DNA of 64,000 nt from Chinchilla lanigera (GCF_000276665.1 NW_004955484.1:2903381-2967380), one strand, 5' to 3'; numbered from the stretch's first letter, positions 1 through 11,407 are shown. Numbers and translations: made by a program. Notes: generated by a model from the letters alone, not told the origin.

Positions 1-711
1 CTACAGTTTCTTACACTTCTTACAATCTTAAGAGAACCATGAAAGCAAGTTGGTGACACTTCTATAACTGTATCACAGATCCAGTGAGACAGACATTCAG
101 AGAAGTAGGGCTACCCATCAGCAGCTTTTTTTTTTTTTTTTTTTAGTAGCTTCTTATAAAACATCACGGACCTTAAAATTGCAATTAAAGGGACCAAAAC
201 ATTAATTTATACTAAGCCACGACTAGGAAGATCTTCCACCACTGACATTTTCACGTTCTTAGTTTTTCAACCAAGTCGTCTGCTGTGATGAGCCGATGGG
301 AATGAGTTCATTCTAGGCCAACTTGGGTAAGAAGCCAAGCTGGTTGAATGGTGCCGGAACGTGAGGGTACAGCGGGGAGGTGGAGCAGAACGGCGGCACA
401 TGGAAGCCGTCCTCACATCTGCGAGATTCTTCTTTTCAAGGATGCTTTTGCCACCAGTTACCGTGTTCGCGTCCAGTTCTGTGTGATCTCTCTAGTTCTT
501 TGCAATTTCTGATGTGCTCCTTCAGCACCACAAGTAATGATGAGGTGCTGTTGGTGTGATATCTCTGAGGCGAGCCAGGTCTTCATGCCCATAGCACAGG
601 TGCCCAGTGCTGGCCACGAGTCCACGCTGTGCGGCAGAGCACACCGGCACACTTACGGTCGCGTCCCCACAAGGCCGCCCAGCCTCCTGGAGGCATCGCC
701 CTCTTATTTTA

Positions 712-816
712 TTATTTGAGACAAGGTCTCTGTATGCAGTTCAGGCTGGCCTGGACTCACTGTGTAGCCCAGGCTGGCCTCGAACTCATGGCAATCTTCC
801 TGCCTCAGCCTCCCAT
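712..816 (-). mobile_element. B1 SINE, partial
   Basis: Starts tttgagacaaggtctctg and ends within cctcagcctccc; the 5' end of the element is missing. Confidence 0.8.
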
Positions 817-870
817 TTATTTGAATTTTAAGGTGGGTTGTGTGGTTGGAATTGGTTGAGAATTGTTTTG

Positions 871-992
871 TTTTGGTTTTGAGATGAGGTCTTGCTGTGT
901 TGCCCCTGTGGCCCTTGAAATCTTGGGCTCAAATAACCCTACCTCAACCACTCAGGTAGCTGGGGTCATAGGGTGCCCCACCATACTCATCT
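871..992 (-). mobile_element. B1 SINE, old
   Basis: Diverged reverse copy: gagatgaggtcttgctgtg ... agctggggtcatagg ... ccaccatactc. Confidence 0.65.
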
Positions 993-1339
993 TTGTTGAG
1001 AGTTTTAGTACTGGTGGCTGACTTCCAGCAAAAAAGCCCTAGTTGCCTGGTTATAATATTTTGTCATTTATCATATTTTATTGATTCTAATATGTACTTT
1101 TTATCTCTAATACCTTTGAAATCAGAATGTACTTAGATTTTATGACATAATTATACCTGTAATTGGCAGAGGCTTTTTTCCCTTAGTAGTACCTAAAATA
1201 AATGGTGCATCATAATAAATTCAATAATGTACGGTTCATATATTCTACTTATTTGTATTACCTATTAGATTCATTGTTTAATTTTCTTCCCTGGGGTTTT
1301 GGATCAGGTTATCCGGCCGTCTCTCTCTCTCATCTAAAT

Positions 1340-1422
1340 TTTTTTTTTTCCGTGCTGGAAATCGAACTCAGGACCTTGTGCTTGACAAGCAGGCATTGTA
1401 CTGCTGAGCTCATCCCCGGCCC
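1340..1422 (-). mobile_element. ID-like SINE
   Basis: Poly-T head, then gctggaaatcgaactcaggac through ctgctgagctcatccccggc. Confidence 0.85.
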
Positions 1423-1438
1423 CTCTGTCTGTTTAAGA

Positions 1439-1716
1439 GGAGGAAATTTTATTGAGAGACAGCCCCTAAGAGGCAGCTCCTGTGTACCTGTGTAGCCTAG
1501 GCTGCCCTTGAACTTGTGATCCTCTTGCTCTCTCCCCAGATGTTTGATTACGTTTTTTTTTTGGTTTTGGTTTTGGTTTTGGTTTTTCTCAGGTACCGGG
1601 AACTGAACTCACGACCTTGCGCTTGCCAGGCAGGCGCTTTGCCGCTGAGCTAAATCCCCAGCCCGTCTCCCCAGATGTTTGAATTATAGGTGTGTGTCAC
1701 GCTTGACCCAGGATGC
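1439..1716 (-). mobile_element. B1 SINE interrupted by an ID insertion
   Basis: B1 fragments 1439-1547 and 1683-1716 belong to one reverse copy that was split by the ID element at 1548-1665. Confidence 0.75.
1548..1665 (-). mobile_element. Young ID-like SINE nested in B1
   Basis: Full-length reverse copy with the ggtttttctcaggtaccggg tail. It is flanked by 17-bp target duplications tctccccagatgtttga at 1531 and 1666. Confidence 0.92.
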
Positions 1717-2145
1717 CCAGTCACATCCCTTAATGTTTGTGCCCAAGATTTTGTGAATCTTCCAATTAAAGCTTTGCTTTGAGGGTTATTTTAATCTTAA
1801 CATTTATGTTTTCAGGTTGATTATGACACCCTCATTCATATCTGGTTAACAGAGCATTTTAGGAAGATGAAATACTAGGAATATGTTGTGCAGGATGGTA
1901 TCGTGACCTATTACTCTTAGCTGACAGGTAGCCTGCAGTCTGGTCTTTTATATTAGCTACTGTTTTGCTGACGGTACTGTAGAAGAACATTGACTGGAAA
2001 ACCCATTTAGCATTAGTCCTAGCTGAAACTTTCTTGAATTCTTCCAACTGTGAACACTTGTGAATTTAAATAGTAATAGGCTGTTAAGAAAAAATAATTA
2101 GAAGTTACATGGTAATTCTTTTCCAGTTCTCTAAAGGTAAGCCAA

Positions 2146-2250
2146 GCTGGGTGCCATGGCGCTCACCTGTAATCCCAGCACTCGGGAGGCTGAGGCAGGA
2201 GGATCATTGAGAGTTCAAGGTCAGCCTGGACTACAAGTAGACAAAATCTA
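2146..2250 (+). mobile_element. B1 SINE, 3'-incomplete
   Basis: gctgggtgccatggcgctcac ... gaggcaggaggatcattgag ... tcagcctggactacaag. Confidence 0.85.
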
Positions 2251-2309
2251 CAACCACTTTGTATTACATACAACCACTTTTTTTGTTTTTGTTTGTTGCT
2301 TGTTTTGGC

Positions 2310-2366
2310 AATATGGGGTAGTATATCTAGAGCCTTGTAGGCAAGCACTCTAGCACTGAGCAAAAG
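2310..2366 (-). mobile_element. ID-like fragment, old
   Basis: Only gccttgtaggcaagcactc and the tagcactgagc remnant are recognisable. Confidence 0.4.
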
Positions 2367-2504
2367 ATGAGTCCTTATGCTTTTTTAAAAATGTATTTCA
2401 ATGGAGAATCACAAGTCAGTAATTCGAAAAGACCCAAGACAAATAAAAGGGGAAGGAAAGGAGGCTTAGTGCTGGGTTTTAGTATATAGGCTTAAGTTTT
2501 AAGT

Positions 2505-2640
2505 CAGTAGTTCTAAACTTTATTTGCATCTAGGGTAATTTTTAAGATGTCAATACTTAATGTGTTTTAGACAAATCAACATCTGGAAGTGGCCATAGGT
2601 ATTAAAATTTTAAAAAATCTTTTAAGATACTATTATTACA
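2505..2640. mobile_element. MER5-like hAT-Charlie fossil
   Basis: Starts cagtagttctaaacttt, followed by ttgcatctagggtaatttt and a later aaatcaacatctggaagtgg. This is the order of a decayed MER5A-type element as I remember it. Confidence 0.55.
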
Positions 2641-2671
2641 TTTAAAAGCCCTCTTTTTTTGAGAGAGGATT

Positions 2672-2758
2672 GGTTTTTTGAGAGAGGGTCCCATTATATA
2701 GTCCTCCTGCCTCAGCCTCCTGAATATTGGTATTACAGGCATGTGCTGCCACACCTGG
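2672..2758 (-). mobile_element. B1 SINE, internally deleted
   Basis: gagagagggtcccattatat runs straight into cctcctgcctcagcctcc; the central part is missing. Confidence 0.75.
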
Positions 2759-2878
2759 GTTTCACTTTTATATTGTTAAATATTTTATATCAACTATTAG
2801 TTATTACTGTGTCATGTAATCAATATATAATATAATTAATAATATAATATTTTGCAATTAGTAGAGAAAAATGAGAGT

Positions 2879-3060
2879 TTTTTTTTTTTTTTCTTAAGGC
2901 AAGGTCTTGCCTTTCTGCTATATAGTTCAGGCTGTTGCTGTATAGTTCAGGCTGGCTTTGATCTTACTATGTAGTTCAGGCTGACCTTGAACTCACAGCG
3001 ATCCTCCTCCCTCAGCCTCCTGAGTGCTGGGATTACAGGTGTGTACCACCACACCCGGTT
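2879..3060 (-). mobile_element. B1 SINE
   Basis: The tatagttcaggctg unit is repeated three times, so this copy has an extra partial duplication on top of the usual 29-bp one. Confidence 0.85.
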
Positions 3061-3200
3061 GAGGCAGTTCTTGATTTCGAAGTTATGAGCCATCAAAAAT
3101 TTCAGAACTATAGAATTTTGATTATGTGAGTACAAATAAGAGAACTAGAAATAATAATAATCTAGAATCAATTAGAGATATATTTGAAATCTGGAATCAA

Positions 3201-3362
3201 TTTTTTTTTTTTTTTTTTGCCTTTTTTTGAGACAGGGTCTCACTATGCAGTTCACTGGCTTTGAACTCACTCTGTAGCCCAAGATGGCCTTGCACTGTCA
3301 GTGATCCTCCTGCCTCAGCCTCCTGAGTACTGGGATTACAGGCATGCGCCACTACACCCAGG
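3201..3362 (-). mobile_element. B1 SINE, near full length
   Basis: Poly-T, gagacagggtctcactatgc ... gggattacaggcatgcgcc. Confidence 0.9.
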
Positions 3363-3448
3363 CGGTTTGTCTTTTTGCTGATTTTTGTGCATGGGGTTTT
3401 GTTTCATACTGTGTGCTGCCCCTTGCTCATCCCTCCCCCTCCCCTGAG

Positions 3449-3547
3449 GGAAGATCTGTGTTGCCAGCAACAGTCTCAAACTCTTAATCTTCCTGTCTCA
3501 ACCTCCTGAGTAGCTGGGATTACAGGTTTGTGCCACAACACCGGGCT
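3449..3547 (-). mobile_element. B1 SINE, old
   Basis: ttgccagcaacagtctcaaac ... gtagctgggattacagg ... caacaccgggct. Confidence 0.65.
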
Positions 3548-4620
3548 TGCTCATTGAACAGTTATTTGCAGGAATAATTTGGGTGCTAGGACAAGGATGC
3601 TATTTTTCAGGAAGGATTTTTATTTGCTTCTGCCAGGCAGTTTGAACCCACTATTATTCTAAGACCTTCCTAAATCATGTTCATAGTCTGAAGTTTTCAG
3701 AAAACCTATACAGTGCAAGTCTGTGATCAGATCTGTGGAAAGGCTGGTTTGCTCCTGGCTTGCCCTTGCCTTAAGATCAGAGTTTTTGAAATGCTGGCTT
3801 AAAGCAGTGACTATCAGGTTTCCTACCGTGGGCAGTTCTTGGGCTGGATTTCTGCCCACAAGGCCCTTCCCTTTGATGGGTGTAGCAAGTGCCCTCAAGG
3901 CAAAAGAGAGATTTGTGCTCTCCTGTGCTTCTAAGTTTGTATCCTTTTTTCCTTTAGCTCTGCCTTGGTAATTGGTATTGTTAACTCTGTGTTGCTTTTT
4001 AAGATTTTTATCTTTCAGCCCCCCCCCTTTGTAGTTTATACGTAGAGGGCTGTTCTAAATAATCCAGCCTACCATCGCCAGAAGTGGGTAACCGCAGTTT
4101 TCCCATTAGTTCCTATTAATTCACATGTGCGTTAGATTTAGGATATTTAGTGGTTAAGCATTTTGTAAAATGCTTAGGAAGCCGTATATGTTGAACTATA
4201 AAAATTAAATAGGACTCAGATTTTGGGAGTAGAACTCAAGAGTCATTAAGTCAGTGGATAATACTCATTTCAGTTTAAGCACATACGTGTGTATGCATAC
4301 ATGAGCGCAGAGGAAAGCTTGCTTTTCTTTGGTTACAAAACAAAGGGTGAAACAATGTTTTTGTTACCCTTGCTCGTAGTATGTCCTTGAGTTGGTCCAG
4401 TACACTTGAAGCACTAGGAAGTTCAGTGCTTCCCAGTGTGGAAATTTGGGCTTGCAGTGAAAAAGTGATTACCGGGACCACTTCCTGATGGCTGCGGCCG
4501 TCCTGGTGATGAAGAGCACCCGTGCCGTGCTCAGGCGTTGTGCTGTGCCTGGTGCAAATTTGGGCTTTCAAGCCTTACATCAGCCTTACTTTGGAGGTAC
4601 TTTCAGTTAAGGTTCAGGTC

Positions 4621-4692
4621 CCCCCTTTCTCTCTTTCTCTCTTTCTCCTTCTCTCCCTCTCTCCCTCCCTCCCCTTCTCTCTCTCTCTTTCG
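4621..4692 (+). repeat. CT-rich simple repeat
   Basis: About 70 nt of cttt, ccct and ctct units just before the MaLR-type LTR. Confidence 0.9.
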
Positions 4693-4711
4693 AGTTATTT
4701 TTCTAAACCAT

Positions 4712-5116
4712 TGTAATGGCTTGTGTCTAGATGTCCCCTCAAAGCCTCATGCAGTCATAGGTGGGACTGTTTCAGGGGTGGCTGGATCTAGAGTGTGTGA
4801 TGCTGGAATTGATTCATGGTGCAATGCTGGAGTCAAGGGCACCAGGATTAAGGGTGTGGGTGCTACCCACCCTAGGTAGCCTGGATAAAAGGGGCAGAAA
4901 GACACTGTTAAGGTCCCTTGCTTGCCTGCTCTTGCTGTCTTCTATGCGCTATGAACTTGGTCTCCTCTGTGATGCCCCTCGGCCAAGCCACCGTGCTTTG
5001 GAGCCAGCTGATTATGGGCTGAAAGCTCTTCAAACTGTGGGCTAAATAAACCTTTCCTCCTTTAACTTGGGGTGTTTGGTATTTTGTCTCAGCAGTGAGC
5101 AAAGTAACTTAAGGCA
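4712..5116 (+). mobile_element. MaLR-type solo LTR (sense)
   Basis: Starts TGTAATGGCTTGTGTC and ends near GGCA. The order is that of a MaLR (ERVL-related) LTR: cccctcaaagcctcatg, then ggaattgattcatgg, a TATA-like ggataaaaggg near 4883, cttgcctgctcttgctg, and an AATAAA in gggctaaataaacctttcc near 5045. No target duplication is clear. Orientation follows the GLG1 transcript. Confidence 0.75.
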
Positions 5117-5515
5117 CCTTACATCTGTGTGGCAAGGTAATAGTAATTTGACATCCTCCTGTTGATTTTAAGATAAGTCCTATCTATAGGTGAGATGTAA
5201 AGGCCTTTCTTCTAATTATTTGGTTTCCTAAAGATTTCTCTTCCGTTCTGTATTTCTTTTCTTTTCCTTTTTACCTGATTATTTTCTGTTACATTTACAT
5301 GTGCTGTAGCTGGGGAAATGACAGGTTTTTATCACTTAACAAGTGGATTTGCTTGCTACTTCCATTTCTTTAACCATATGGTTCAGGTTGCTCTAGATTA
5401 CTCAAGATAGTAGTAAAAGTACAGGTTGCTGGTCCTGAGGTTAGCTGTCTCAGATGGATCTTTTCTTGAACATCCAAACAAATGTTTTAGAGCAGTGCAT
5501 CAGAAGATGTGAAAA

Positions 5516-5713
5516 AGCTGGGCATGGTGGCATACACATGTAATCCCCACCCTTGGGATGTTGAGGCAGGAGGATCACTGCAAGTTCAAGGCCAGCCTGG
5601 AGGCTATACTTTCAGGGATCATTTCTGTAGTATGTTACTAGAAAAGTTTCTCTGATCATGTAAAGTATCAAGGCCAGCCTGGGCTACATAGTGAAAACCT
5701 GTCTCAAAAAGAT
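5516..5713 (+). mobile_element. B1 SINE with internal 60-nt filler
   Basis: The first half ends ccagcctggaggctata and the second resumes aaggccagcctgggctacat. The intervening 60 nt are not B1 and have no target duplication. Confidence 0.75.
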
Positions 5714-6158
5714 GGGGGTTGGGGGTGGGGATATGAGAGGAAGTGGATCACATTGGCATGATGATAAAGTGTGGTGTGTGTACTTTTGTCCCCACTCATA
5801 TTGAAACTTGCAATTGACAATGACAAAGGATAAATAAATGTACTTGTGCCATAGAAATGTTTGCCTTCTGTGTGATTTGACAACTGTTAATGTGCCTTAT
5901 AACACATTCACGCATAGTATGTTAGTTTATTATGGATTAAAACCAACACTGATGTTTGCATTTTGTATAATGAATTGTTTGGGATCATTGTGCAGTGAGA
6001 ATCATGAGAAAGCCAAACTGGGGTTATTCCAGGCAGTGAATTCAGAGTGCTCTGAATTACAAAACCGAGTGTTAATTGTTACCAGGTTGTAAGCATTCAC
6101 CAAATGTTTACATCAGTGAGCCTGTCCTGTTGTTATGAAAGCATGAACAGTGAACAAG

Positions 6159-6203
6159 CACACACACACCACACACACACACCACACACACACACACACA
6201 CAC
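6159..6203 (+). repeat. (CA)n microsatellite
   Basis: About 45 nt of CA repeats with two CACCA interruptions. Confidence 0.97.
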
Positions 6204-6424
6204 CATGGGGATTGAATCCAGGGCCCCACTCATGTCAGGCAATGAGCTATATCCCCAGTCCTACAAGTTTCCTTCTTAAACTTTTTTTGCTTAAGAAACT
6301 TTCAGGCATTTTTAGATGGATTTCACTATATAGGCAAGACTGGCCTCAAACTTGTCATCTTCCTGCCCCAGCCTCCCAAGCCCCAAGTGTTGTGATTTCA
6401 GGCATGCACCACCACATCCAGCTT
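6204..6424 (-). mobile_element. B1-dID composite, old
   Basis: Reverse ID part (ggggattgaatccagggcc ... tatatccccagtcc), then about 50 nt, then reverse B1 part (6311-6424, ending caccaccacatccagctt). Confidence 0.7.
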
Positions 6425-6665
6425 GTTTAATACACTTCTTGTTTTTTGCTTTCTCTCTTAGCTCTTATACCCTTGTAGTAGTTACGGCAACTACTACAAA
6501 CCAGCAGCCATAGAACTACTTTTTGGTGAGTCTGATTTCACAAACCATTACCCTCTAAGGTCACAAACATGGTGACTCCTTTCTGGGCTGCTTATATGCC
6601 ATCAGCTTCCAGCCTTCCAGAGAGGCAGGCATTTTATTTTCAGTAGTTTCACAAAACTTCATTTG

Positions 6666-6827
6666 GGCTGGGCGTGGTGGCGCACGCCTGTAATCCCAGC
6701 ACTCGGGAGGCTGAGGCAGGAGGATCGTTGTGAGTTTGAGACCAGCCTAGGCTACATAAGTGAGCTCAGGGCTGGCCTGAACTGCATAGTGAGACCCTGT
6801 CTCAAAAAGACAAAAAAACCCCAAAAA
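6666..6827 (+). mobile_element. Young full-length B1 SINE (reference copy)
   Basis: Starts ggctgggcgtggtggcgcac. It carries the 29-bp internal duplication (gagtttgagaccagcctagg, then gctcagggctggcctgaac) and ends gtctcaaaaagacaaaaa. The 15-bp target duplications acaaaacttcatttg lie at 6651 and 6828. Confidence 0.95.
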
Positions 6828-6983
6828 ACAAAACTTCATTTGATTTGACCTGTGACATGATCGTGGAAATCCCCTTCAGGATTTCAGCATGTTGTAGCTG
6901 CAGCCAGAGATCTGTAAATAGCACTTATTTAATACTGGTGTATAGAGTGAGTAGTTTGCTCTCTGCCCTTTAAAAAACAGGTT

Positions 6984-7153
6984 GATGCAGGGTGTGGTGC
7001 ACATGCCTGTAATCCCAGCACTCGGGGGGACTGAGACAGGAGTATTACAAGTTTGAGTCCAGCTTGGTCTCAAATAAAAAAAGGCTGGAGGTATAGCTCA
7101 GTGCAAAGGCCCTGAGTTCAATCCCCAGTACCAAAAAAAAAAAAAAAAAAAAG
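6984..7153 (+). mobile_element. B1-dID composite
   Basis: B1 part (gggtgtggtgcacatgcc ... cagcttggtctcaaat), a short A-rich linker, then ID part from 7083 (ggctggaggtatagctcagt ... ccccagtacc) with a poly-A tail. Confidence 0.85.
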
Positions 7154-7227
7154 ACACTGGCAAGACTTTAAGTAAACACATGAAAAGTAACTTTTCTAGG
7201 CCTTACTAAAAATGTTATTTGTTTCTC

Positions 7228-7420
7228 TTTTTTTTTGTGCTGGGAATCGAACTCAGGACCTTGTGCCTGCCAGGTAGGCGCTGTGTATTTGGTTATTTTT
7301 TGAGACAGGGTCTTGCTGTGTGGCTCACGCTGGCCTTAAACTCACTATGTAGTGAACTCAGGGCCACGCAGTACTCTTGCCCCAGTGCTGGAATTACAGG
7401 TGTGCGTCACTATGCCTGTC
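7228..7420 (-). mobile_element. Truncated ID followed by B1
   Basis: ID part 7228-7285 (gctgggaatcgaactcagg) lacks its 5' third. A reverse B1 follows at 7293-7420. Confidence 0.8.
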
Positions 7421-7699
7421 TGGAAATATAACTTAGAAGGCTAACAGATCCCACTGAGATTTGGTAGATAAAGGATATAAAACTTTGTCCTGTTACTTTT
7501 GAATGATACTAGACAAAGTCATTGTTAAATGTATTTTAGGGCCAAGCAGGTCCATTTGTCAGATTATAAACATTTACCAAATGTTTACATCAGTGAGTAA
7601 TTAGCTTTAATGTCTTAAAGATGATCATCCCCCCATCTTTCCTTGAATTTAACTGGGTGACTCACTGCATTTAGTATGTAGTATATATAACACCATAGG

Positions 7700-7911
7700 T
7701 GTTTTGTTTTGTTTTGTTTTGGTACCGGGAATTGGACCTCAAGCTTGCCAGGCAGGCACTGTGCCACCGAGCTACATCCCCGGCCCTGGTTTGGTTATTT
7801 TTGGAGACAGGGTCTGGTTCCTTAGTCCAGGCTGGCCTTAATCTCACAGCAGTCCTCCTGTCTCTGCTTCCCAAGGGCTAGGATTACAGGAGTGCGCCAC
7901 CATGCCCAGTT
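7700..7911 (-). mobile_element. ID followed by B1
   Basis: ID 7700-7785 with ggtaccgggaattggacctc, then reverse B1 7797-7911 (ggagacagggtctggttcc ... gcgccaccatgcccag). Confidence 0.85.
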
Positions 7912-8639
7912 TATAGGTTTTTGTGGTTTGGTTTTTTTTTAAAGCTGAAATACCTTCATTATCTTTTTTTTTTTTTTTAAGACCTTCATTATCATATCAG
8001 TTCTAAACATGGGCCAGATTAAAAAATAGTGACATTATTCTCATGTTTTCCTTGACTTTATCTAAGTGAAATCTAAGGAAAAACTACATGCTGTCCCTGT
8101 ATGAGTTAGTAATTCTGTTGTAGTAACAAAATCTATCCAACTTAAAGCTAAGAAGAGAATTTGCCTCCTATTAACTGTAGAGGTGAGGTGTAACAGTAAC
8201 TGAACTCAGCTACTGATTTCTGTTTGTCTCTGGGCTGGCTTCCTTCACAGCCTCCACTTTCTGCCAGGGTGGCCAAAGTAGCTTGTCTTTGTCTGAGCCC
8301 CTGGGCCAGTTAGGAATATATATGCGGGTCATCTTAGACTGGACTCATTTTCTGTCTCTGGTATGGGCCCCCTCCTGAAACATCTGGACTGAGGGTGAGA
8401 GGGGCTGAATTCCCCAAAGAAAGCCTAGCATACAGGATGTGGAATTGTAGTCAAAATTTTCTCTTAGAGAAAGTTCAAGAATGCCAGCTTTTAGCAGTCT
8501 ATCAAGTGATCCGAAAGGTTTCCTTAGATTCTTTTTCTGGGCAAAGGCATTTTCCTTTCTTAGCTTCCTAGTCAGATAGGATTTTGTCGCATCTCAAACA
8601 TTCTCTCTCTTGATGTTTACATTCTTCCTGTGGTTTTGT

Positions 8640-8842
8640 TGTTGTTTTGTTTTGCTTTATGCTGGGGGATTGAACCCAAAGCCTTTGCATTGAGCTGTAT
8701 CCCTAGTTCTTTTTTAAAAAAACTTGAACCAGGGTGTTGCTAAATTGCACAGGTTGAGCTTAAACTTGGTATCCTCAGTATCCTCCTGCTTCAGCCTCCC
8801 TGAGTGTTGGGATTACTGGCATGTGCCACTATGCCTGGCTCT
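8640..8842 (-). mobile_element. B1-dID composite, old
   Basis: ID part (gctgggggattgaacccaa ... gagctgtatccctag) joined to B1 part 8714-8842 (gtgttgctaaattgcac ... gccactatgcctggct). Confidence 0.75.
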
Positions 8843-8845
8843 TCC

Positions 8846-8863
8846 ATATATATATATATATAT
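8846..8863 (+). repeat. (TA)n microsatellite
   Basis: Eight to nine TA units followed by a poly-T run. Confidence 0.9.
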
Positions 8864-9468
8864 TTTTTTTTTTTTTCTTTATACACTTAACTTTTTTATT
8901 TACATCTTAGCATATGTTAGGTTTTAAGTAATTGACATTTACATGTTTTTGCTGTTTTTCTAATTTCCTGCAATGTGTTTTTGTTTTCCTAGTGTGGGAA
9001 ATCACACTAGATTGTAGTGGAGAAAATTTTTGTTGTATTTTTTCCTTTGTCAACTATTATGTGCCTTGTACATTCCGGGTATGTTTCTAGGGTTGAAAAT
9101 ACTCCTGTCTTTACTAAAATCGTGTTCTTAAAACTCTGAGAGCATTAACCCAACGCTGTGAACGTATGATGTGAAAGCCAGCTGCAGAAGAGCTTGTTGG
9201 ATTTGGGGTGTGGGAGAGGAGACCTGCACAGAGGTTGTCACTGAGAGATGAGATCAGTGGAGATCACAGAAGGACAGGAGACTTAAACTAGAAAACATGA
9301 GAGGGTGGCCCAGGAGAGCTTGGTAAAGGAGAAGGTGTGGGCCACGCAGGAGAAGGAGGGAAGCACAGAGAAGCCGCTGGGATGTGAGGGCTGCTCCTGG
9401 GGAGAGGTGAGTCCATGCTTGGAGGATGGGCTGGGGCAGACATTCAAACTGGGTTAAAAGAGATGGGG

Positions 9469-9588
9469 GAGCTGGGGTGCGGCTCAGTCTGTACAGCCAC
9501 TTGCGTAGCTTGCCTGAGGCCCTGGGTTGCATTCCCTGCACTGCAAAAACCAACCAACCAGTAAATAAATAAATAAATAAATAAATAT
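9469..9588 (+). mobile_element. ID-like SINE, old, with (AAAT)n tail
   Basis: gagctggggtgcggctcag ... gccctgggttgcattccc. The tail has grown into an AAAT microsatellite (9561-9588). Confidence 0.75.
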
Positions 9589-10272
9589 TTAAAAAAAGAA
9601 AAGTAGAGAGAAAGTAGGCAGAAGAGGAGGCAAGTCTGTGGGAGAAGTAGGAATAACCTCTGTCCGTCCTCCTCTCTGGGAGGTGGCGCTTCATGCCCTG
9701 CTCGCCCTCAGGCACAGGCCGTGCTTCCATGCCTTGCTTGCTCAGCAGATCACCGCAAAGGAGAGGGCGCCTTGCACGGTGCGGAGGCCCGGCACACGCC
9801 GCGTGGGCCAAGGGGATGAGGCAAGGTCTGTGGACAGCACGCATCCCTCTGCTGCGTGCACCAAAGATGGCATTTCACCATCGTGGCCTTCTCCCCGAAA
9901 CCTGCAGCCCACGAGAAGAGCAACATGCACGTCCCAGTCACGGAATGTTCTACAAAATACCTGGCCATGTGTCTTCAGACTGTGATCTCGTCCAAAACAG
10001 GAGGCCAAGCAGAGAGAGAGATGATGGCTGAATCCTAATGGGAACCTGAAACAGAAAGGAATATTAGACTTTTTTTTTTTAGCAGAAAAAAATACCTCTT
10101 TTGCCTAGTGTGTTGGGTTCTACAGAGAAATCAAAGCCATAGGGTATACCTCACGGTTTAGTAAGTGTTCAGACATGCGTATTCTTTTATTGCCTGCCAT
10201 TCATCAGTAAGTACGTGGAAGACGGGCATATAACCAGAATGCTCAGATTGAGATGCTTCTTTTTGCTGATAT

Positions 10273-10388
10273 TAACATTTGCATGGTGCACACCTGTAAT
10301 CCTAGCAGTCGGGAGGCTGAGGAAGAAGGATCACTATGAGTTTGAGACCAGCTTGAATTACATAGTGAAACCCTATTTCAAAAAATTT
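10273..10388 (+). mobile_element. B1 SINE, 5'-truncated
   Basis: catggtgcacacctgtaatcc ... cagcttgaattacatagtg ... ccctatttcaaaa. Confidence 0.85.
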
Positions 10389-10581
10389 TTTTTACATTTT
10401 CTCCCTAAGCCCAATAAAGTATTTAGATAATTTTATAAATATACATCAAAGTAGTGATTCTGCTAAAATGTCAAATGTTGGGTTAGTAGTACATTTACTC
10501 AGTAGTTTAAAAGTTTGTCAGGTGATAAACACAAAATAGAAAATGAACATTTAAGATGCTCTTAGGTATATAAGTGTGCAT

Positions 10582-10738
10582 CTTTTTTTTCTTGTCTTTT
10601 TTGAGACAAGGTCTCACTATGCAGTTCAGGCTGGCCTTGAGCTCACTTTGTAGTCCAGGCTGGCGTTGAACTCGCAAGGAGCCTCCTGCCTCAGCCTCTC
10701 GAGTGCTGGGATTACAGGCGTGTGCCACCACACCTGAC
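10582..10738 (-). mobile_element. B1 SINE, full length
   Basis: tttttcttgtcttttttgag ... gggattacaggcgtgtgcc, with both 29-bp units present. Confidence 0.92.
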
Positions 10739-10770
10739 TAAGTATATATCTTATATGAAAATCAAACTGA

Positions 10771-10869
10771 GGGGGCTGGGGATTTAGCTCAGCGGCACGG
10801 CGCCTGCCTGGCAAGTGCGAGGTTGTGAGTTCGATTCCTGGTACCGGGAAAAAAAGACAAAGAAAAGAA
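10771..10869 (+). mobile_element. Young ID-like SINE
   Basis: gggctggggatttagctcag ... gagttcgattcctggtacc. Exact 14-bp target duplications gaaaatcaaactga lie at 10757 and 10870. Confidence 0.95.
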
Positions 10870-10943
10870 GAAAATCAAACTGAAAGTTGAAGACCATCTG
10901 TAACTAAAAATAGTTTAATTCTTACTTCCTAAGCTCTCATTAT

Positions 10944-11050
10944 CTTTGGAGACAGGGTCTCCCTGAGTCATTAAATTGCCCAGGCTGGACTGAAACTTGC
11001 ACTTCTCCTGAGAGTGCTGGCGTTTGCAGACATGTGCCACGGCACTGGCC
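10944..11050 (-). mobile_element. B1 SINE, old
   Basis: ttggagacagggtctccctg ... gtttgcagacatgtgcc. Confidence 0.7.
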
Positions 11051-11113
11051 TGTTGCTTTTTTTATGTTAGCGTGTTGGTTAGCATTAAAAAGTTCTCTCT
11101 TTAAAAAAATAAA

Positions 11114-11192
11114 AAAGTTCCCTGCTGTGCAGAGGATTGAACCCCCAGGAGCCTTGTCTACGCTAGGCAAGTGCTCTACCATGGAGCTACAT
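11114..11192 (-). mobile_element. ID-like SINE, old
   Basis: gaggattgaacccccaggag ... gcaagtgctctaccatggag. Confidence 0.75.
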
Positions 11193-11407
11193 TCTCTCTA
11201 TATTAGCGTGTGTCCATAGCATGTAAAATTTTTTTTCTCTTTTAAAATATTTAACCAACTTTTATATGGAGAACACAGATTATACACAAAATAAGTAGTC
11301 TCTAGTTTAAGGAGTGAGAGCATAGCTGAAACTGTGATCGTCTCTATGTGGGCTGTTTCCATAATGTAAGCAGAGGAGAACAACTCTGTTCTGGCATTTT
11401 TGGTTTT

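Noticed and set aside
9254..9844. 196-codon open frame on the minus strand
   Set aside because: It runs through an ID element and its AAAT tail, has no recognisable domain, and shows no splice or promoter context.
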